Shown one piece after another: positions 34,230-45,792 of a stretch of DNA of 64,000 bases. The notes beneath the pieces are model-generated. The model was not told where the DNA came from. It made no database searches and saw only the letters and a list, made by a program, of their open reading frames with translations. The translations under genes and the position numbers were made by a program. Each line of letters starts with the position of its first letter. The stretch's first letter is position 1. This DNA is from Vandiemenella viatica (Eukaryota; Arthropoda; Insecta; Orthoptera; Morabidae). The stretch spans positions 254,167,199 through 254,231,198 of the forward strand of contig JARYHS010009186.1 of assembly GCA_031002005.1 (NCBI GenBank). Direction: 5' to 3'.

Positions 34230-35442
34230 CACTGCAGAGCCAAAGAAACTGGTATAGGCAAGCGTATGCAAACACAGAGATATGTAAACACTCAGAGTAC
34301 GGCACTGCGGTCAGCAACGCCTTTATAAGACAATAGGTGTCTGGTGCAGGCGTTTGAACGGTTACTGCTGCTACAATGACAGGCTATCACGATTTAAGTG
34401 AGTGTGAATGTGGTGTCATAGTAGGTACACAAGAGATGGGACAAAGCATCTCCAAGGTGGCAATGAAGTGGGGATTTTCCCAAACGACCATTTCATGAGT
34501 GCTCCGTGAATATTGGAAATCCAGTAAAACATTAAATCTCTGACATCACTACAGCCAGAAAAAGATCCTGCAAGAACCAATGACGACTGAAGAGAATCGT
34601 TCAACGTGACAAAAGTGCAACCCTTCCACAAATTGCTATGGATTTCAATGCTGGACCAGCAACAAGTGTCAGTGTGCAAACCATTCAATGAAACATCATC
34701 AATTGGGCTTTCAGAGCTGAAGGCCCACTCGTGTACCCTTGCTGAGCGCACGACACAAAGCTTTACAACTTGCCTGGGCCCGTCAACACCCACATTGAAC
34801 GGTTGATGATTGGAAACATGCTGCCTGGTCTGAAGAGTCTTGTTTCCAAATGTATTGAGCGGATGGAGGTGTACGGGTATGGAGACAACCTCATGGATTC
34901 ACGGACCTTGCATGTCAGCAGGGGACTGTTCAAGCTGGTGGAGGTTCTGTAATGGTGTGAGGCATGTACAGTTGAGGCATGTACAGTTGGAGTGACATGG
35001 GACCCCTGATGCGTCTAGATATGACTCTGACAGGTGACATGTACATTCGCATCCTGGTTGATCACCTGAATCCATTCATATCCATTGTGCATTACGACGT
35101 ACTAGGGCAATTCCAGCAGGATAATGCGACACCCCACATGTCCAGAATTGCTACAGAGTGGCTCCAGGAACACTCTTCTGAGTTTAAACACCTCCGCTGG
35201 CCACCAAACTCCCCAGACATGAACATTATTGAGCATATCTTTGATGCCTTGCAACGTGCCATTCAGAAGAGATCTCCATCCCCACGTACTCTTATGGATT
35301 TACTGACAGCCCTACAGGATGCATGGTGTCAATACCCTCCATCACTACTTCAGACATTAGTCAAGTCCATGCCACTTCTGTTTATTTGCGGGGGCTCTAC
35401 ACGATATTATGGAGGTGTACCAGATTCTTTGGCTCTTCAGTT
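34230..35442 (+). mobile_element. Tc1-like element (DD36E type), decayed, copy 1
   Basis: Left end cactgcagagccaaagaaac and reversed right end ac(t/a)gaagagccaaagaatc, flanked by TA (34228-34229, 35443-35444). Orientation plus. A broken transposase occupies most of the interior. Shared with copy 2 at 59517-60734. Confidence 0.88.
34376..35426 (+). pseudogene. DD36E Tc1-like transposase, broken, copy 1
   Basis: Reads from ATG 34376: YHDLSECECGVIVGT, an HTH with SKVAMKWGFSQTTIS, later FQQDNATPHMSRIATEWL and HLRWPPNSPDMNIIEHIFDA, ending near GGSTRY. Thirty-six residues separate the second catalytic Asp from the Glu, as in DD36E Tc1/mariner members. There are several stops and frameshifts and a 15-bp tandem duplication ('ggcatgtacagttga') at 34963-34992. 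The first catalytic block reads WSEESCF, with Asp replaced by Glu. Confidence 0.85.
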
Positions 35443-36060
35443 TATGTTCCAGATGTTGATAATGTACACACAGGAAAAAAATTAGGCCCAAAATAAGTTA
35501 GTGGTCTGCAGCATCATTTTTGATAATTTACTGATCCTTTATACACTACGAGTAGGGTATCTAAATTTTTTACATTCTGCCTGCGGCATCTTTGTAGCCC
35601 ATTAGTGGTCCGCAGACCACAGGTTGGGAAACACTGGACTAGAGTGTTTGCAAAGTGTGCCTATTACTGCATTTCAGAACCAAGTGACCCTTTGGTGGAG
35701 GGAAGTTAACATTTGGTCCAGAAAAAAGATAACATTTTAAAGTGCAAATAACAATGGTCAGAAAGGCTGATAACAAAGTAATTACTTGCAAATCGAGTAA
35801 GGAATAAACCACTTTTTTCGTGAAACAATTAATGAGTGTATTTTATGCAAAAGAGAAAGAAGTGAAGTATTTTATACTAATTTTAAGAGAGAGCAACAGG
35901 GTGGCAGCCACTGGTAAGTCAATGAGGTGAAGCTCAAAGATCAGTCAATAGCTTTGTGTTCATCAGGATGAAAGGGATCTTATACAGCAAAAATCTGTGG
36001 AACAAATTAAGACCCTTGAAGAGGGAAAGTCAACTTGTCAGAATGGCTGCGAGCAAGTTA
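35443..36060. other. no gene; hAT-type right-end fragment
   Basis: 35500-35636 ends in 'accacaggttgggaaacactg', the reverse of a CAGTGTTTCCCAACCTG hAT terminus. Its left end and target duplication were not located. The rest is AT-rich and shared with copy 2. Confidence 0.45.
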
Positions 36061-36064
36061 AGGT

Positions 36065-36290
36065 GCCACTATGTTGGATCGGGAAGGTACAATGGTCCTA
36101 GATTCAAATCCCGGGTCCAGTGTACCAGCCATCTTCCTTTAAGATTTCTGCAATCACCTAGGCAATTGCTGGGAGTTACCCAGTCTCCACCTTTTAAACT
36201 ACACATTTCACAAACAAAGCTACACTTATCACACAGAATACAAGTTACACATTTCAAAGACAGATGGCAACCCATCCGTTTCTCGATAAA
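36065..36290 (+). repeat. dispersed tRNA-like repeat, family B
   Basis: A box-B-like 'gattcaaatcccgg' (about 36111) is followed by 'ccacctttt' and the tail 'cacacagaatacaagttaca' and 'aaagacagatggcaac'. It is shared with copy 2 (61358-61583) and, inverted and diverged, with 16497-16735. Confidence 0.6.
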
Positions 36291-36300
36291 ACTGCGACAT

Positions 36301-37173
36301 GGCTAGGAAATTGGTAGAATATGGAGTTTTGCTTTCAAACAAATACTGCCTTGGAAAGATGAGAGTATGACGGAAAATCATATCATGTTCATCTTCACCT
36401 AAAAGATAGAGGATATAATGATTCGACTGGGGACAGAAAGGTAATGATGGTGATATTGTCTGAGCTATGAAGAAGGTAACCTCTATTGGCTGACACAGTT
36501 GTAATAACCATCACTCTTATCTTAACAAGTGAAGTTAGTGCGGTATCTACACATTTGATGGCTATAGCAAAACATATTTTAAATATAGTGCAAGGAACGT
36601 GTGTAAACATTTTCAGACCAAAAGCAAACATTCTTCTAGAGTTAGAGTCATTGCGTAGGAGTTGTTATTTCGTTGAGATAGGCACGATGGACGTTTCCAT
36701 TTCATTGCGGCGTTTTCCATACTCGGAGAAAATGCAATTTGGCATCTTTCTCTATATTCATGTTTAAATATCTGAAAATTCTTTAGTCCGCTTTGTTAGT
36801 GTTGACAGCTCTTGCCATTGCCGTTCGAGTCATCCAAATTTGAAAAGGTTATTAATAATTACAGCAGCGAAAATTAATTTGCATCTTCCCCAGTTAAAGA
36901 GAGTATAATAGTCTTTTCCACGTGATTATACATAGCAACATCATTACAAAACGTACACTTTTCAAACTTCAAAACGATTGAAAAAACAAGTTTATGAAAC
37001 CCTTTGGTCTGAAATACAAATATTTATGAAAACAGATCACACCTGCACTGAAACGGAAAGTCATTCAACACAGCACTCATCCCTGCTTACATGACAACTA
37101 CCTGCCTAAACAGTAAACACAAACATAACTTAGTAGTATATTATCTCTGCCAGAGACAATAGTCTGTACTAAG
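36301..37173. other. no gene recognised; duplicated sequence
   Basis: Highly similar to 61590-62470. A 10-bp perfect palindrome in copy 2 ('attgtctctg' with its complement; one change in copy 1) lies next to the P-element target. The missing first exon of the NR2C2AP homolog was looked for here and not found. Confidence 0.4.
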
Positions 37174-37203
37174 CATGGAGGAAGGAATATTCCTTCCTCC
37201 ATG
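37174..37203. repeat. 30-bp palindrome of two P-element ends (footprint F1)
   Basis: Fifteen bases of the P-element terminus (CATGGAGGAAGGAAT) are joined directly to their inverted copy. Flanks are 'aag' and 'catac', together approximating the octamer GAGTATAC that is the target duplication of the P element in copy 2. It looks like a repair product after P-element excision. Confidence 0.75.
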
Positions 37204-37397
37204 CATACAAGCTCATGACATGGAGGAAGGAATTATATGGAGAAGAAGTGAGCTTAAATCGGTGAAGCAAGCACTAAACTCTCCCGCATGGTGGCAGCAC
37301 CGGCAGCGACCATATGGCGCTTCCCAACAATTAAGGTGTTCACATTGTGGTAGAGGCAGTGATTATTTCATTTAGTATTGTGTATAAGTGTTTAAAA

Positions 37398-37468
37398 ATG
37401 CCAGCTTGTGTTGCGTACGGTTGCACAAATAGGCCAGACAGGAATGAACCTGGAATATCATTTCATAA
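37398..37468 (+). CDS. THAP-domain first exon of a P-type transposase
   Basis: ATG at 37398 opens MPACVAYGCTNRPDRNEPG then ISFH, ending at a consensus donor (ATAA|gtaagt). The first two THAP zinc ligands (Cys4, Cys9) and the SFH segment are visible. THAP C2CH fingers are the DNA-binding domain of P-element transposases and of host proteins derived from them. The following exon with the rest of the finger was not identified. The sequence lies 179 bp inside the left end of the P element, where transposase should begin. Confidence 0.7.
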
Positions 37469-37808
37469 GTAAGTTGAATTGTAATTATCGTTGTTGAAGT
37501 GAGCGGTAGACACAGCAAACTTTGCAGCACGTCTATAAATATTTAGTCATAGCTCTCAATGGGATGACTTTGTTCGCAAATTAAGGTGACTGAATAAATT
37601 TTCACAGATTATCAATTGAACAACTTGTGTTTCAGTTTGCAAAATGTTTAACTTCTTTTTAAAAAAATAAACCAAAATTTGAATGCACATTTCTGCTAAA
37701 TACTTTTTAAAACGTTTCACAAATGTTACTTATATCAAGTGAACGATGAATAAGACCATCTCTACTTTTGTACGTTTTGAGAGATCCCCAAAATAATAGA
37801 AATGGAGA

Positions 37809-38400
37809 TCACAATATACTAACACACTCTTCACTTTTTAATATTTTTAGATGTTTGTGTACCACAAATCCTGAAATGTAGTGTACAATATGATCTATTA
37901 AAACAGTTAGTGCACCTGCATCAAACATACATTCGTGGTCGGACTTGGGAGGAAACTGTAATTCTTTTTCCTCTTCAATAATTCGATGATGTCTTGATGT
38001 AAAATTTATAATATGTTCTGGAGCATGATTAACAATTTTTCCAGGAGTATACAATTACCAGTGTTTGCATATTTCACTTCACATTTCAAGAGTAGGTTTT
38101 TTTTTATAAGCTGCTTTAAATTGTATGGGCAGTGGGATTGTTTGAATTCCTCCCCCCCCCCTCCACCCCCCAAAGATCTGATACATTGTAAAAATATTTC
38201 AAAGTGATCCTGACTAAATTTATATGCTAATATATATTTTAAGATTTTTTGATCAATAACTAAGGAATTAAAGAAATACTTCAAACATGAATCAGAAAAC
38301 CTAAGAATCCAGTGCTCCTACTGCTGTCAAGTATTATCTTGCCATATGGTGACACTTTCAAATTACATATATAACTTTCTGTTTCAATCAATCTTGTATC
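37809..38400 (-). pseudogene. P-type (THAP9-like) transposase C-terminal remnant
   Basis: Minus-strand frames read SRSTGFLGFLIHV, KYILAYKFSQDHFEIFLQCI then RSLGG, CEVKYANTGNCI and, after a frameshift, VHYISGFVVHKHLKILKSEE. The GFLGFL, YK.SQDH.E.F...IR..GG and YI.GFVV.K..K..K series is diagnostic of the C-terminal half of P/THAP9 transposases. A G-run (minus strand) replaces the NN..P part after RSLGG. It points away from the THAP exon in the same element, so the interior is rearranged. Upstream it meets a fragment of a LINE 3' tail at about 38430-38465. Confidence 0.85.
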
Positions 38401-38919
38401 ACTGTTTCCTAATTACACTTGGATATTATGGAGCGTGTGCTCCATTGAAATTAAATAAAATAATAATACCCTTAGTCTTTTTTTGTGGCTGTAGATGTTT
38501 TGGCAAATAAAATTCTATTAAAATAATTTTTAACAGACTTTTTTTCCTTAATTTCTAATGTTTATAGATAGCATCAATTGAGATACATACATAAGAGAGC
38601 GTGCATAAACCACATAGCTCCAATTTGGCCTCCTGTGAACCACTATCCCTCCCCATGTAGACCAACTTGGCTTTTGCCTCCACCCCCCTTCCCCCTCCCC
38701 CCCCCCCCTCACCTATCAAGTAGGTTTTTTTCCCCCTTTTGATTCCAGAAGACATTTTGCACTGTTTTCTCTTGTCAGACTATTATAAATTACATAAGGA
38801 GATAATTAGCTGAGGGAAATAAATAGGTTTAATTCTAGATCATGATACTGCTACAACTACTTTAGGCCTACTACCAGTACAGGGATCTAGCTTTTTTTTA
38901 AATTATTCCTAGCAGTTGA

Positions 38920-39800
38920 GGTTAGGTTGAAATACAGCCTGGACCAGAAGAAAAATGTCATAAAAGTGGTACGGATAATTCTTTGATAGCTGCGTGTGGC
39001 AGAAAGGTGCTATAGCGGTATCGCCATCTAGAATTAAACCAATAAATATTCACATGCTGTTGTGAATTCCATTCCTCATTTTAACTGTGACAAATTTTAT
39101 GAAAGGATAGCTACGTGGCCTGGCTTGGAATCCCTCTCCCTACATAGCTCAACGTAGCCTTCCAGCACCCCCCCCCCCCCGGACCAGGCCGTGTAGTTTG
39201 TGCACGGTCCCTACCTTTAACCACATGTTAATTCATTATTAATAATGTGAAGTAAAGGAAAATAATGAATCAAATTCTGTGTCATAAAGTTACTTGTACA
39301 TTCCTGTAATAGCAACAATTGTGAAACGGCTCTTTTATTTTTAAAGGTAATAATAAAGCCTCTGCCCTTTTAAACAGAAGTTGAAGTAGAGTTCTTCTAG
39401 CGTGATAAGTTATTTTGTTGAAAAAAGTATAGGCTTGTTCAGACAGTGACTCATCATCGCATTTATGATTGGAGCACACTTGCTTGAAGTTACTTAAAAG
39501 AACACCGCATGATGCCAACCATACATTATAGTAAAGTATCACTCTTTACTTTTTGTTGATACACTTTATATTAACTATAAATTATGCGGAAACATTTTAT
39601 TTCTGGTACCAGCCTACAAAATGTCTGGGTTGCTCATCCCTAGAGTGGGTCCTCTTACTTTTTTCTGGTCTAGGACACATTTCAGACTAACCACAAGTGG
39701 TAGTAATAAAACTGAAATATCCATTCTGCATGTCAACCATGTAATCATTGTGGCTTTGACAGAATTAATTTTTGGTCCAGCCTGCATCCAAACCTAAACC
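38920..39800. mobile_element. possible foldback/TIR element nested in the P element
   Basis: Inverted segments 'ggttgaaatacagcctggac' (38925) and the complement of 'ggtttggatgcaggctggac' (about 39773-39793) enclose about 0.87 kb. An 86-codon minus frame (39542-39282), unrecognised but identical in both P copies, lies inside. No target duplication was established. Confidence 0.4.
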
Positions 39801-39829
39801 CCTCAATTTGGTTGTTGTATATCCCCCAA

Positions 39830-40200
39830 ACTAAGCAAGATATCGAAAACATTTATTCCTTATTATCGAGTTTTTTCGTCGTGTTACATAAGAATCCATC
39901 ATTAAATTTGACTTTTGCGAAATTTTTCTTCTGCATTTCAACTCAAGACACCTCACTTTTGAGACAGTATATCTCGAGAACTAGGTGAAATATCGAAAAA
40001 TTTTACTCTTTATTTTTTATTTGTCTCGTCTTTTTAAATAAAAATTCATCATAAAATTTGACTTTGAATAATTTTTTCTTCTGAATTTCAACCAAAACCA
40101 TTTCACATTTGAGACAGAATATCTCGAAAACTAAGCAGGATATCAAAAAATTTTATTCTTCATTTTTTATTTGTCTCATCGAGTTACATAATAATCCATC
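39830..40200. repeat. tandem repeat of about 150 bp in the P element
   Basis: About 2.5 diverged units, each with 'aactaagcaagatatcgaaa' or a close variant, a T-rich 'tttgtctcgtc' block and 'aatccatcattaaatttgac'. Present in the same arrangement (inverted) at 62660-63040. Confidence 0.75.
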
Positions 40201-40447
40201 ACCAGATTGCGGCGTCACGTTTATCCTAGAGTCCCCTTGAGGTGTTTAACCATACTCCCCGTGTTTGTTGGGAAGCGGTCAAGTCCCCACCACTCCGGCC
40301 ATGCCCCCCCACTCCTCCGCCGGCCTGCTTCACTTCCATGCGTGGCAAAGGTCTCTTGCGTCGTCTCCATATTATTCCTTCCTCCATGGCTCATGACAAG
40401 CTCACGCATGAAGTTCGCGAACAGAGATAAAAATAAGTGTTTTCTAG

Positions 40448-40479
40448 CATGGAGGAAGGAAATATTTCCTTCCTCCATG
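40448..40479. repeat. 32-bp palindrome of two P-element ends (footprint F2)
   Basis: CATGGAGGAAGGAA, an ATAT-centred junction, and the inverted terminus. Flanking octamers TTTTCTAG (40440-40447) and GTTTCTAG (40480-40487) match 7 of 8, the size of a P-element target duplication. Confidence 0.8.
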
Positions 40480-40498
40480 GTTTCTAGGTTTGCGCATT

Positions 40499-40522
40499 CA
40501 TAAAGGAAGGAATTCCTCTATG
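40499..40522. repeat. 24-bp P-end palindrome, diverged (footprint F3)
   Basis: CATAAAGGAAGG followed by AATTCCTCTATG, a shorter and mutated version of the same double-end palindrome. Octamers TGCGCATT (40491-40498) and TGCGTATT (40523-40530) match 7 of 8. Confidence 0.7.
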
Positions 40523-40577
40523 TGCGTATTAAATTGGAGAGTACATGTCTTTGACTTACTGAAGGGATAGGGTGCAG

Positions 40578-43500
40578 CAGGGCCCGCTCTAGCAGTTTTG
40601 TCACTCTGGACAAATAGACAAATTGCCGCCCCTTAAGAATATGTAGAATTGCATATTTTTTTTTAAAAAATAAAGGTACATATTTTTGATTTCGAATGAA
40701 AATATTTTATTTAAATTTTAATAAAAGCATATATTCATAAATGAATTTATTGAATTTTGATCTAGCAGCACAAAATAGAGAAATTAATTACGAAACATCT
40801 GTACATAGCCTCAATTAACCAAATTTTTTTACATTTTTAAATGCTATTAGAGATGGATATTATCACACAAACAATCTAAATACCATTATTTTGAAAATAA
40901 AACGAAATTACATCAAATACGCTAAAATCACAAAAAAAACTTTTTCATTACTTTCAGTTTACGAATTTTTTATTACATTTTACTTCAGCAGCAATTTCAT
41001 TCTCAATTGACAAAATGGCTAAATCATTAAATTATCAATTTCTTGGTTTTCGTAAATGCTTAGCAAGGCGTCGTATACATCTCCCAAATGGAATCTTAAA
41101 GGGTTTAATGCCTCTATCCTACTCTCCCATCTAGCGTCACTCAATGTTTTCAAAGTTGAACCCTGAACATGCTTTACAAGTATTGCCCATCTAAAAGTAG
41201 ATGCCGAAAAGAATAAATATATTTTTTGGACCATGTTGAAGAAATTAGCGGCTTCAAAGGATGCTTTTGCCATTAACAACAAGGATGAGACTATGGCTAC
41301 TACACGGAACATAGAATGCTCGCAAATTATATTGTTTAATTCTATATTGCACTCCTGCTTTATCGCCCCGTCCCTGCCCTCTGATATCCTACAAACTTAA
41401 ACCCAAGTCATTAAGTTCTCCAATTATAATATCAGAAATTTGTTTTCCTGTGGATCTTTCGGCTGGTAAGAAGCCTTAAAAACCTTTCATTAATTTTAAT
41501 TTCAACATCAGGATGAAATTTATTGGTTGAAACATATCTGATTACAATAGTAATTTCCTGTATCTTACTAAAGTCAGGAGTACAGTTTAAAATTATGGAA
41601 AAATATTTGATTTTTTTTTTATTTCATCAATAACATGAGACTTTGCAGAGACAGCAGATCTACTATCCCGGTTTGTATATTTTTCCCAAGATATTGAGCT
41701 TTAGTCTCTTCTTTTTATAGCACTCAACGGACGTGCTCTTCCATAATAGATCGAATTCACACAGTAACTCAACTATTTTTAAGAAATTACAACTTGTCGC
41801 TTGTACCATGAAAAACCAGACAACTTTTACCAAGCATTTTGGTAATTGTTACGATTCTTAGAAGCACCTCATTCCAATGATTTATTTCGGCATTAATAAC
41901 TCTTTGAGCGACAGGATCTATAGTTTTACAACAATTTAATCTTTCGTTCATTTCTAGCCATGATTTTTGTGCCCGAATATGATTTTTCGAAATTTCATGC
42001 TCTTTTAAAGTTTCGCCGAGGTGCTTCCAATTTTTAAAACCCTCCTTTGAAATAGAACTAACTAAAGAGCCGAAAATTTTGCAACAGAAGCAGTAAACGC
42101 AGTTTTGTGAAAGAGAGTAGCCAATCTTGCAATATTTGCTCTGCATTGCTTAAAATTCGAGCATAATATTTTGCGCTAAAATGTCGACCTGTGTCATTGG
42201 AAGGAAATTTGTAATTATGCAATAGTTTAGGTGGACCTTGCCTTACTAAAAACTTCTTTCGGCGTCTCATAAAATTCTTGGCCACAAAGTTTGTAGAACG
42301 CTTTCTGTGGGTCTCACGTTGTTGTTGGTTTAGAAACTAACTTCATTTGTTTGCAGTTATTCTCTGACGATTCCGTTCTTTTTTGTATCCCGACCGATTC
42401 TAAGAATTGTTTTGGTACAGCCCTGAATACAGTATATATTTTTAACGCGCCAGATTGATTCTGCCTTTCCGCTTCCTTTCCCAACCTTCTTTTTTTGCAC
42501 AGGTAACAAGATAGTTTTCTTTGACCGTCAGACATTTTGGAAGAGGCACGCACATAACTCAAACAATGTAAACTATAAAATAATATAAAAAGTAAATATT
42601 TATCCTTGTTCTAAATAAGCTAAAACCATAATTAAGATAACTTTAAAATTATTCTCAATCGATATAAAAAAAATATTTATGCATAACACAAAATATTTTC
42701 CATACACTGTGAACATAAAGAAAGTCTAGCGTTACCATGGTACACGGTCAGAGCTTATTCGCGGAGGATACGATCCGTAAATTTGCTGCAAATACAGAAA
42801 CCGTGTATACAGAATGGCAATTTCTATAGGCTTATATCGAATACGTTCCAAGTTCATAAAAAAAATAAAAAGATGTTGTGGAGTGATTGTCGCGCAATGC
42901 ACTTATTAAACCAAATGACAAAGTTATTCACATTCACTAAAATAGTTAATGAATTTCTTTTTGTTGAAACGATTTATAAATGCAGCAATTAGAGTATCTG
43001 GAAACCGCATTCGTATATATAGAAAGCATCATGGGTTATTATATATTAGCAGTTAACATTAGAAATTGAATATACTAATGGTATGTGATGTAACTAATCG
43101 GTAATCAACAGCTGGTAATATTATTTATTTATTAATGATTGTAAGTACTGTCCCACACCCATTAAACTACAGTATTTTGACAAGCGATCAAAGCTAGGGT
43201 ATGTAATTTAACCCAACCACAACACTTGCAATGTCTGTATCTAATTTGTACAACAAATCTGTGAGGCTCGGATTACGAGAAGAAATTATTATGCTAATTA
43301 TTCCACTTCGATTTCCAATAACTAAGATCCATATTAATTTGGTTCATCAATTCAATAAAATAAATAGTCAGCATCTCCAGCCAAGCACTATCGATTTCAT
43401 GTATTAGAGCCTAACTGCAATTGTGAAAAACACTCCTTTTCGCCGTGTCTAGTAACTTGTGGGCAGTATAACGTCGGAATCAGTGCAGGTGGCCGAGAGC

Positions 43501-44132
43501 AGTTGTAACAGCCCCTACCTACCGCACTTCTGTTGTCCGCTTTTGTCGTTGTGCGCTTATGTCGTATATCCAACTAAATAACAGTTTAATCATAGATGTA
43601 CTTACCTTTAGAAATTATGAAATCCTGAAGTAAATTTTATGAACTTCCACTTATCACTAAGGACGTAGTAATAAGACTAATGCTGTTGTTTAATGAAACT
43701 ACTTGTATAATTAGCAATTATAAGCAAGTTGGGACAAGTCGAAGCAGCGTTCTACTCGCGTGTTATGGCCCAATTCACACATAAAAGACGTGGCGCGGAC
43801 TTCGGCCTGATACATGGCGCGGACGCGGCGCATTTTGGATTCGCTCCTACGTTAACAAATGGCGCAATTCCCACAGAGGTGGCTGAACAACGGCGCGCCC
43901 CCTTTGAGGTCCGTGCCCCGTCTCTTCGAAGTCTCGAGGGGCGCACCAAACTAGCTTAGAACTGTAATTTATATCGAACGGAAAAATCGGTAAGAGGAAT
44001 TTTTATTATTAATTGAGTATTTAACACTTTAATATTATTAATATTTTTCTCACACCTACAGCCGAAATGGCACCCCTAAATTTTAGCGCGCCGGGCAAAT
44101 GCCCGGTTTGTCCCCCCCTGGAGCGGGCCCTG
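40578..44132. mobile_element. hAT element, 3.56 kb, with ZMYM1/TTF-type transposase remnant
   Basis: Termini CAGGGCCCGCTCTAG and reversed CAGGGCCCGCTCCAG match 14 of 15. The flanking octamers (GGGTGCAG, CCGCCAGT) do not match, so the duplication has decayed or the element is chimeric. The minus strand encodes a broken transposase. The right end (43780-44130) is GC-rich with 'ggcgcg' repeats, the rest AT-rich. Confidence 0.8.
41019..42562 (-). pseudogene. hAT transposase, ZMYM1/TTF zinc-finger type, broken
   Basis: Successive minus frames give FPSNDTGRHFSAKYY (42200s), then CVYCFCCKIFGS, FKNWKHLGETLKEHEISKNH, TIDPVAQRVINAEINHWNE and LLRIV, and further down STFRWAILVKHV, KTLSDARWESRIEAL and LRFHLGDVYDAL. 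This series is the TTF-type zinc finger plus DUF4371/hAT-like core of ZMYM1-like transposases. At least three frame breaks and missing central and C-terminal dimerisation parts show it is inactive. It fills the hAT element 40578-44132 in antisense. Confidence 0.88.
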
Positions 44133-45789
44133 CCGCCAGTAATTGAAGTCTGAAAACCCAACCGTGATCGATGATGTAGCGACGTCGATGCGGATTTTTA
44201 GATTATTACGGTATATTGGTTATATTGCCTTTTCGGACGGCCCCTGCACATCTGTGGCAAGACTACTTACTACTGCTGCACGGAGGGCTACAATACCTCT
44301 AGAAGTCGTGACTTTTTTTTTTTAGTATTCAAAATAATTTCAGTCATTTTCTTAACTAAGGAGTTCATTCAGAACAATTCTCTAATCGTGTCATCTAACA
44401 GGTGACCTTATTAACGAGGATTGGACCATTGTGTTGAAAATTGCAGAGGTAATAATATATTCAATTATTTTAACCTAAGGATCCCTATAAAATTATTTCC
44501 AATCAATAAGAAATGTAAAGAAGAATTAGCTAACAATAATATTACAACATTCTTGAGGTATAAAACAGGACTTGATGTGGAGGTTAGGTAAGCTGGTGAA
44601 AGATTGTTAGATCTCATGTCAGAGTTTACTGTAAAATGCAAACCAAACGAATATTAAGAAGCCAAACGTAGATATAACTCGGGAAATTATTAGATCAAAT
44701 AATAAAATAAACAATGGTTGTAACATTAATAACATAGAAACCTCTTAACACAAACTAATAATCTTAAAAATTAAGAACAAACTTGTAAATGACCCAACAT
44801 CTCCAGCATGTCTTTTTAATGACTGCTTCTTAACAGTTGCCGAAAAGTTAAAAAATATTTACTATTGAAGCAGTTCTCATAATAATACTTAGAACATTAT
44901 TATCACAAACGAAAATGAAATAGAAAAAAACTACATTTATTACGATGATATTTCCTCGCATTAACTGAAACACTGTAGTACAACCAGCCATTCTGTAATA
45001 ATTCTTTTGAAGCAAGTATATTTCTTGACTTCTCAAGATGCCAATAATCAAACCACTTTACAAGAATGGAGATAGCTCGTGGACTGAGAACTACGGATCC
45101 ATTTCACTTTAACATTTCATGAAAAATACTGGATGAACATATACAGGTACACTCTTTGGCAAAAAAATTGACTGTCGGCGCCTGAGTCTAAGTCCCTTAT
45201 TTAGCACAATGTGGCATCATTGCGCGCATTCAACTCAGCGCCATCTGTTATTCATTTCCGTAAGTCAAGCCTCGAACAAAGCAGGAAGACTCCGCCCGCC
45301 ATTGACGATTCTTCTTGGAAGTTCATCTATCATTCCCCACATTTCAGTAAAAAGCTATTGACAGATCTCGAAACAAGTAACGCATTTTCCTGTCCCTGGA
45401 TTGACTGTAATATTAGGCAAGATATCGCCGACCATACCTCAATCGGACGAAATTCGGTTCCAGCTACACTTTTCTTAAATTCAGATCGTGAAACATGTCG
45501 TTAAAGTTGTTATTAACAAGATTGAAATAAAGCGCAGTAAAATGAGGTTCAGTTATACATTTTATTCCAAATGATTAGCGTAAAATTATAACGATATTTA
45601 TTTATATATTGATGTGGCTAATCAGTTGCAATAATGCAACACATAATGGGGTGTGTGGTCCGAGAAGTGGGTGTAAATGTTCAAAGATCCAGAGTTTTTG
45701 GTTCTACAAAACTATTGAAACGATTATAAAGAGATTATTTCGGATAATTGTCTAATGCCAGTTGAATGTAACTGACTTCCGAGTCAGGA
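44133..45789. other. no gene recognised
   Basis: AT-rich apart from 45160-45500, which has balanced composition and a 97-codon plus frame (45211-45504) that I do not recognise. No flanking repeats tie it to an element. Confidence 0.35.
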
Positions 45790-45792
45790 TAA

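Larger units (their letters stand above)
26060..37173 (+). repeat. segmental duplication, copy 1
   Basis: Direct repeat of 52668-62470. Homology begins at 'ataggagaaaaatcaccg' and runs collinearly to the P-element insertion point. Differences are scattered substitutions and small indels (a few percent by eye) plus three large events: the Tc1 element 28498-29926 here only, the hAT MITE 53715-53894 in copy 2 only, and about 60 bp (from 27101) replaced or lost in copy 2. Copy 1 also contains the downstream NR2C2AP exon outside the duplicated part. Confidence 0.95.
37219..40388. mobile_element. P-superfamily transposon, 3170 bp, copy 1
   Basis: Terminal inverted repeats begin CATGGAGGAAGGAAT and match over about 30 bp with three mismatches. 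The 8-bp target duplication GCTCATGA is perfect (37211-37218 and 40389-40396). P elements are known for 8-bp duplications, TIRs of about 31 bp starting CATG, and subterminal inverted repeats; here a 13-bp CGCTTCCCAACAA lies at 37318-37330 and inverted at 40265-40277, 99 and 111 bp from the ends. It encodes a THAP exon near the left end and a broken transposase C-terminus in the opposite orientation, so it is non-autonomous as it stands. Confidence 0.92.

Noticed and set aside
25743..35636. A single hAT element with ends at 25743 and 35636
   Set aside because: The termini look alike, but flanking octamers (CTATAAAG, GACTAGAG) do not match and the right end is shared with copy 2 without the left one.
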